Positions 62,060 to 64,000 of a stretch of DNA of 64,000 nucleotides are shown one piece after another. The position numbers were made by a program, and so were the translations under genes. The first letter of the stretch is position 1, and each line of letters opens with the position of its first letter. The notes under the pieces are model-generated. The model worked only from the letters and a program-made list of their open reading frames with translations. It searched no databases and was not told the origin of the DNA. Source of the stretch: Arthrobacter agilis (GTDB taxonomy: Bacteria; Actinomycetota; Actinomycetes; Actinomycetales; Micrococcaceae). The stretch covers positions 248,001-312,000 of the forward strand of contig NZ_NFSC01000028.1 of the NCBI RefSeq assembly GCF_002157505.1, written 5' to 3'.

Positions 62060-62998
62060 TCAGCGGGTCTCGGTGATCTCGGGACCGCGCTCCAGCGGAT
62101 TCAGGTCCGGACGGACGGGAGCGGGAGCGGAAGGCGTGCCTGCTGTCGCATCCTTCGGCAACCGGAGCTGCAGCAGTTCGCGCGGCGGGAGGGGGTGGTC
62201 GCCGCGGACGACGACGACACTGCGGAAGAGCTTCTCGATGGACGCCGCGGCGCCCTGCTCCAGGGCGGCCGGGCCGCCGAAGACGCCGCGGAGGAACCAT
62301 CGCGGACCGTTGATCCCCACGAAGCGGGCCACGCGGAACCCCGCCTGGCCGTCCGGGGTCTGTGCGGGCAGCTTGGCGAGGAGTTCGGTGCCGAGGCGGC
62401 CCGGGCGCTCCATGACCGTTCCACCCTGCGATCCCACGGAGGCGCCGATCTGCTCCCTGATCTCGTCCCAGAGCCCTTCGGTCTTCGGCGCAGCGAAAGC
62501 CTGGAGCTGCAGCGTGGAGCCGCCGAGATCCAGGGTCACGGCGATGACGCGCTTGCTGCGCTCCTCGACCTCGAGGCGCAACTGGAGTCCCTCGGCAGCG
62601 TGGATGCGGAGGGCTCCGAGGTCGATGTACCCGGTGTCGGTGTCCTTCTCCGAGATGTCGAACGGCCCCAGTCCGGCCCGGTCGTAGTCGGCGCTGGACA
62701 CATGGCCGGCCGGCACGGCGGGCGCGGCCGGCGCGGCGCTGTCCGCTGCAGGGTCACCGGCGGGCGCGGCGGGCGCGGCGGGCGCGGCGGGCGCGGCGCT
62801 GTCCGCTGCAGGATCACCGGTCACCGCGTCGGGGGCGGCGCTGTCCGCTCCAGCGTCACCGGCCACCGCGTCGGCGGAAGCGGGCGTCTCCGGGGATTCG
62901 ACGGCGACGTCGACCGGCTCCGCCGCTTCCTCCGGCTCCTGCTGCACCGACGCGTCGGCGTCGTCCTGCTTCTTCTTCCTGAGGCGCCCAAAAGCCAT
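62060..62998 (-). CDS. DUF3710 protein with a repetitive N-terminal linker
   Basis: The 312-residue protein has a basic start (MAFGRLRKKKQDDAD), a repetitive Ala/Pro/Asp linker to about residue 100 (encoded by near-identical DNA repeats) and the conserved DUF3710 domain (about 105-300: DRAGLGPFDISEKDTDTGYIDLGALRIH, LQLRLEVEERSKRVIAVTLDLGGSTLQLQAFAAPK, GFRVARFVGINGPRWFLRGVFGG). The family, Rv2696c-like, is actinobacterial with no assigned function. It lies between dut and the OB-fold gene. The linker length is likely to vary between strains. Confidence 0.85.
   Translation of the reverse strand: MAFGRLRKKKQDDADASVQQEPEEAAEPVDVAVESPETPASADAVAGDAGADSAAPDAVTGDPAADSAAPAAPAAPAAPAGDPAADSAAPAAPAVPAGHVSSADYDRAGLGPFDISEKDTDTGYIDLGALRIHAAEGLQLRLEVEERSKRVIAVTLDLGGSTLQLQAFAAPKTEGLWDEIREQIGASVGSQGGTVMERPGRLGTELLAKLPAQTPDGQAGFRVARFVGINGPRWFLRGVFGGPAALEQGAAASIEKLFRSVVVVRGDHPLPPRELLQLRLPKDATAGTPSAPAPVRPDLNPLERGPEITETR
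62735..62862. repeat. DNA repeats encoding the DUF3710 N-terminal linker
   Basis: The unit GGCGCTGTCCGCTGCAGG plus RTCACCGG occurs at 62735-62760 and 62795-62820. A two-mismatch copy is at 62837-62862. Offsets are 60 and 42 bp, all multiples of three. A run of GGCGC units fills the gap. Copy-number change would lengthen or shorten the linker in frame. Confidence 0.75.
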
Positions 62999-63092
62999 GG
63001 CGGGTCCCTTTCCTTCTGGCGTGTCCGAGGTGTCTGACGTTTCTGCTATCCCTGAATGGGAAAGTCGTGTGGCGCCCTGCAGCGCCGGGCGG

Positions 63093-63587
63093 TCAGCCGC
63101 CGGCAGCGGTGGCCGCGGGCGTGGCGTCGATCGGGCCGAACCCGCCGGTCGAGCCGAAACCGCCCGTACCCCGGACGCTCCCGGGCAGATCGTCCACCAC
63201 TGCGAATGCGGCGCGCTCCACGCGCTGGATGACCAGCTGCGCGATCCGGTCGCCCCGGGCGAACGTGACGGCCTCGTGGCGGTCCGTATTGAGGAGGCAT
63301 ACCTTGATCTCGCCCCGGTAGCCGGCGTCGACGGTGCCCGGCGCGTTGACGATCGTCACGCCGTGGCGCGCGGCGAGTCCGGATCGCGGATGGACGAGGC
63401 CCACATAGCCGTGCGGAAGAGCCATCGCCACTCCCGTGGGGACGAGTGTCCGCTCGCCGGGCTCGAGGACGAGGTCGACGGCGGTGCGCAGGTCCGCGCC
63501 GGCGTCACCCTCGGTGGCGTAGGCGGGCGGCTCGAGACCGTCGTCGAGCATCAAGATCTGGACCGGGAGGTCCTGCTGTGTACCCAT
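63093..63587 (-). CDS. dut: dUTP diphosphatase
   Basis: The 164-residue protein has the five dUTPase motifs: [61 protein letters not shown], and the C-terminal [12 protein letters not shown] that closes over the active site in the trimer. It cleaves dUTP to dUMP and pyrophosphate, keeping uracil out of DNA. ATG 63587 has GGGAG nine bases upstream, while ATG 63596 directly abuts it. It lies in the dut-DUF3710 block, transcribed leftward. Confidence 0.95.
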   Translation of the reverse strand: MGTQQDLPVQILMLDDGLEPPAYATEGDAGADLRTAVDLVLEPGERTLVPTGVAMALPHGYVGLVHPRSGLAARHGVTIVNAPGTVDAGYRGEIKVCLLNTDRHEAVTFARGDRIAQLVIQRVERAAFAVVDDLPGSVRGTGGFGSTGGFGPIDATPAATAAGG

Positions 63588-63749
63588 TGACCGCATCTCC
63601 CACGCAAGCTATCCGGTTATCAGCCCCCCACTTTAGCGCCTTTGCCCGAGCCCTACCTGACAGTCCCGCCCGACCTCGACCAACCTGCTCCGGCCTCCGC
63701 CGGCCTCGTCCGGGATGAGACGGTCCGCAAATGGTGGAATGCTGGTTCC

Positions 63750-64000
63750 ATGTCCAGCGCTCCAGGGGAAGCCCCCCAGAACACACCCGACCAGGCCGTC
63801 CTGTACGAGGAGCGCCTCTGGCCGTCGTTCTGGGTCTGGCTCATCGCGGCGGGCTTCTCCTCCGCGGTGATCGTGATGTTCGCACCGATCTCGATGGCCG
63901 TCGGGTACGGGGCAGCCGCCGTCGTCGCGGTGATCGTCTTCACGCTGCTGGTCCTGTCCACACCGCGCATCGCGGTGACCGCGACGACCCTGACCGTCGG
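63750..64000 (+). CDS. DUF3093 membrane protein, partial at the right edge
   Basis: The 83 visible residues start MSSAPGEAPQNTPDQAVLYEERLWPSFWVW, typical of DUF3093, and contain two hydrophobic segments (WVWLIAAGFSSAVIVMFA and GYGAAAVVAVIVFTLLVLS) before the window ends. It is divergent from dut, as Rv2698 is in mycobacteria. The function of the family is unknown. No clear ribosome site is visible; the sequence GGAATGCTGGTTCC precedes the ATG. The C-terminal domain is outside the window. Confidence 0.8.
   Translation, partial: MSSAPGEAPQNTPDQAVLYEERLWPSFWVWLIAAGFSSAVIVMFAPISMAVGYGAAAVVAVIVFTLLVLSTPRIAVTATTLTV

Overview
The window is high-GC actinobacterial DNA. Gene content, codon bias and gene order point to the Micrococcaceae, Arthrobacter-like, by inference only because no rRNA is present. 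Two parts differ in character. Positions 1 to about 40,000 are a patchwork of accessory metabolism, transport and regulation. From the tRNA-Ala at 40,141 onward the genes are mostly conserved housekeeping loci whose order resembles the blocks Rv2419c-Rv2444c and Rv2682c-Rv2698 that I recall from Mycobacterium tuberculosis.

Left part. The 3' end of an M20-type peptidase is followed by an NTF2-like protein. Next come a FadR-type regulator coupled to a soluble Cache-domain protein, and a divergent polyamine-type ABC importer (ATPase, lipoprotein, two permeases). A second FadR-type regulator heads an asparagine/aspartate catabolic set: asparaginase II, aspartase and an AnsP-type permease. Then follow an ECF sigma factor with a SnoaL tail, a DUF1059-like protein, a small lipoprotein, a membrane-anchored DJ-1-like protein facing a frameshifted GlxA-type regulator, and a DUF222/HNH protein.

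Middle part. The class Ib ribonucleotide reductase operon nrdH-nrdI-nrdE-nrdF runs on the minus strand behind two NrdR-box-like sites. It is followed by a LysR regulator, an SDR, metF with an App1-like gene, an HNH endonuclease with a possible PUA/EVE-like N-terminus, an MFS transporter, and a large LuxR-type (LAL) ATPase regulator upstream of a membrane protein. A tightly packed minus-strand run then encodes an XRE-cupin regulator, a free-standing B3/B4 domain, an EamA exporter, a DHDPS-family lyase and an MFS transporter. This run looks like an amino-acid (analogue) handling operon. An unrecognised 379-residue protein and a flavin monooxygenase-like protein complete the accessory half.

Right part, almost all on the minus strand: tRNA-Ala(GGC), a histidine phosphatase, rsfS, nadD, proA, proB, obg, rpmA, rplU, a thiD-tenA fusion under a TPP riboswitch, a very long RNase E/G gene, dxs, and a TrmA-family methyltransferase. 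A KimA-like potassium permease follows, divergent from two TrkA/Ceo proteins, then DUF3159, an OB-fold protein, DUF3710, dut, and the start of a DUF3093 gene at the right edge.

Regulatory structure is rich. It includes a TPP riboswitch, NrdR boxes, two U-tract terminators, several perfect hairpins without U-tracts, mutually exclusive inverted repeats ahead of the membrane gene at 32,370, and several start codons lying 6 to 8 bases after a -10 element, which suggests leaderless mRNAs. The best candidates for something little described are the XRE/B3B4/EamA/DHDPS/MFS operon and the competing inverted repeats. I found no CRISPR array, insertion sequence, prophage or rRNA.
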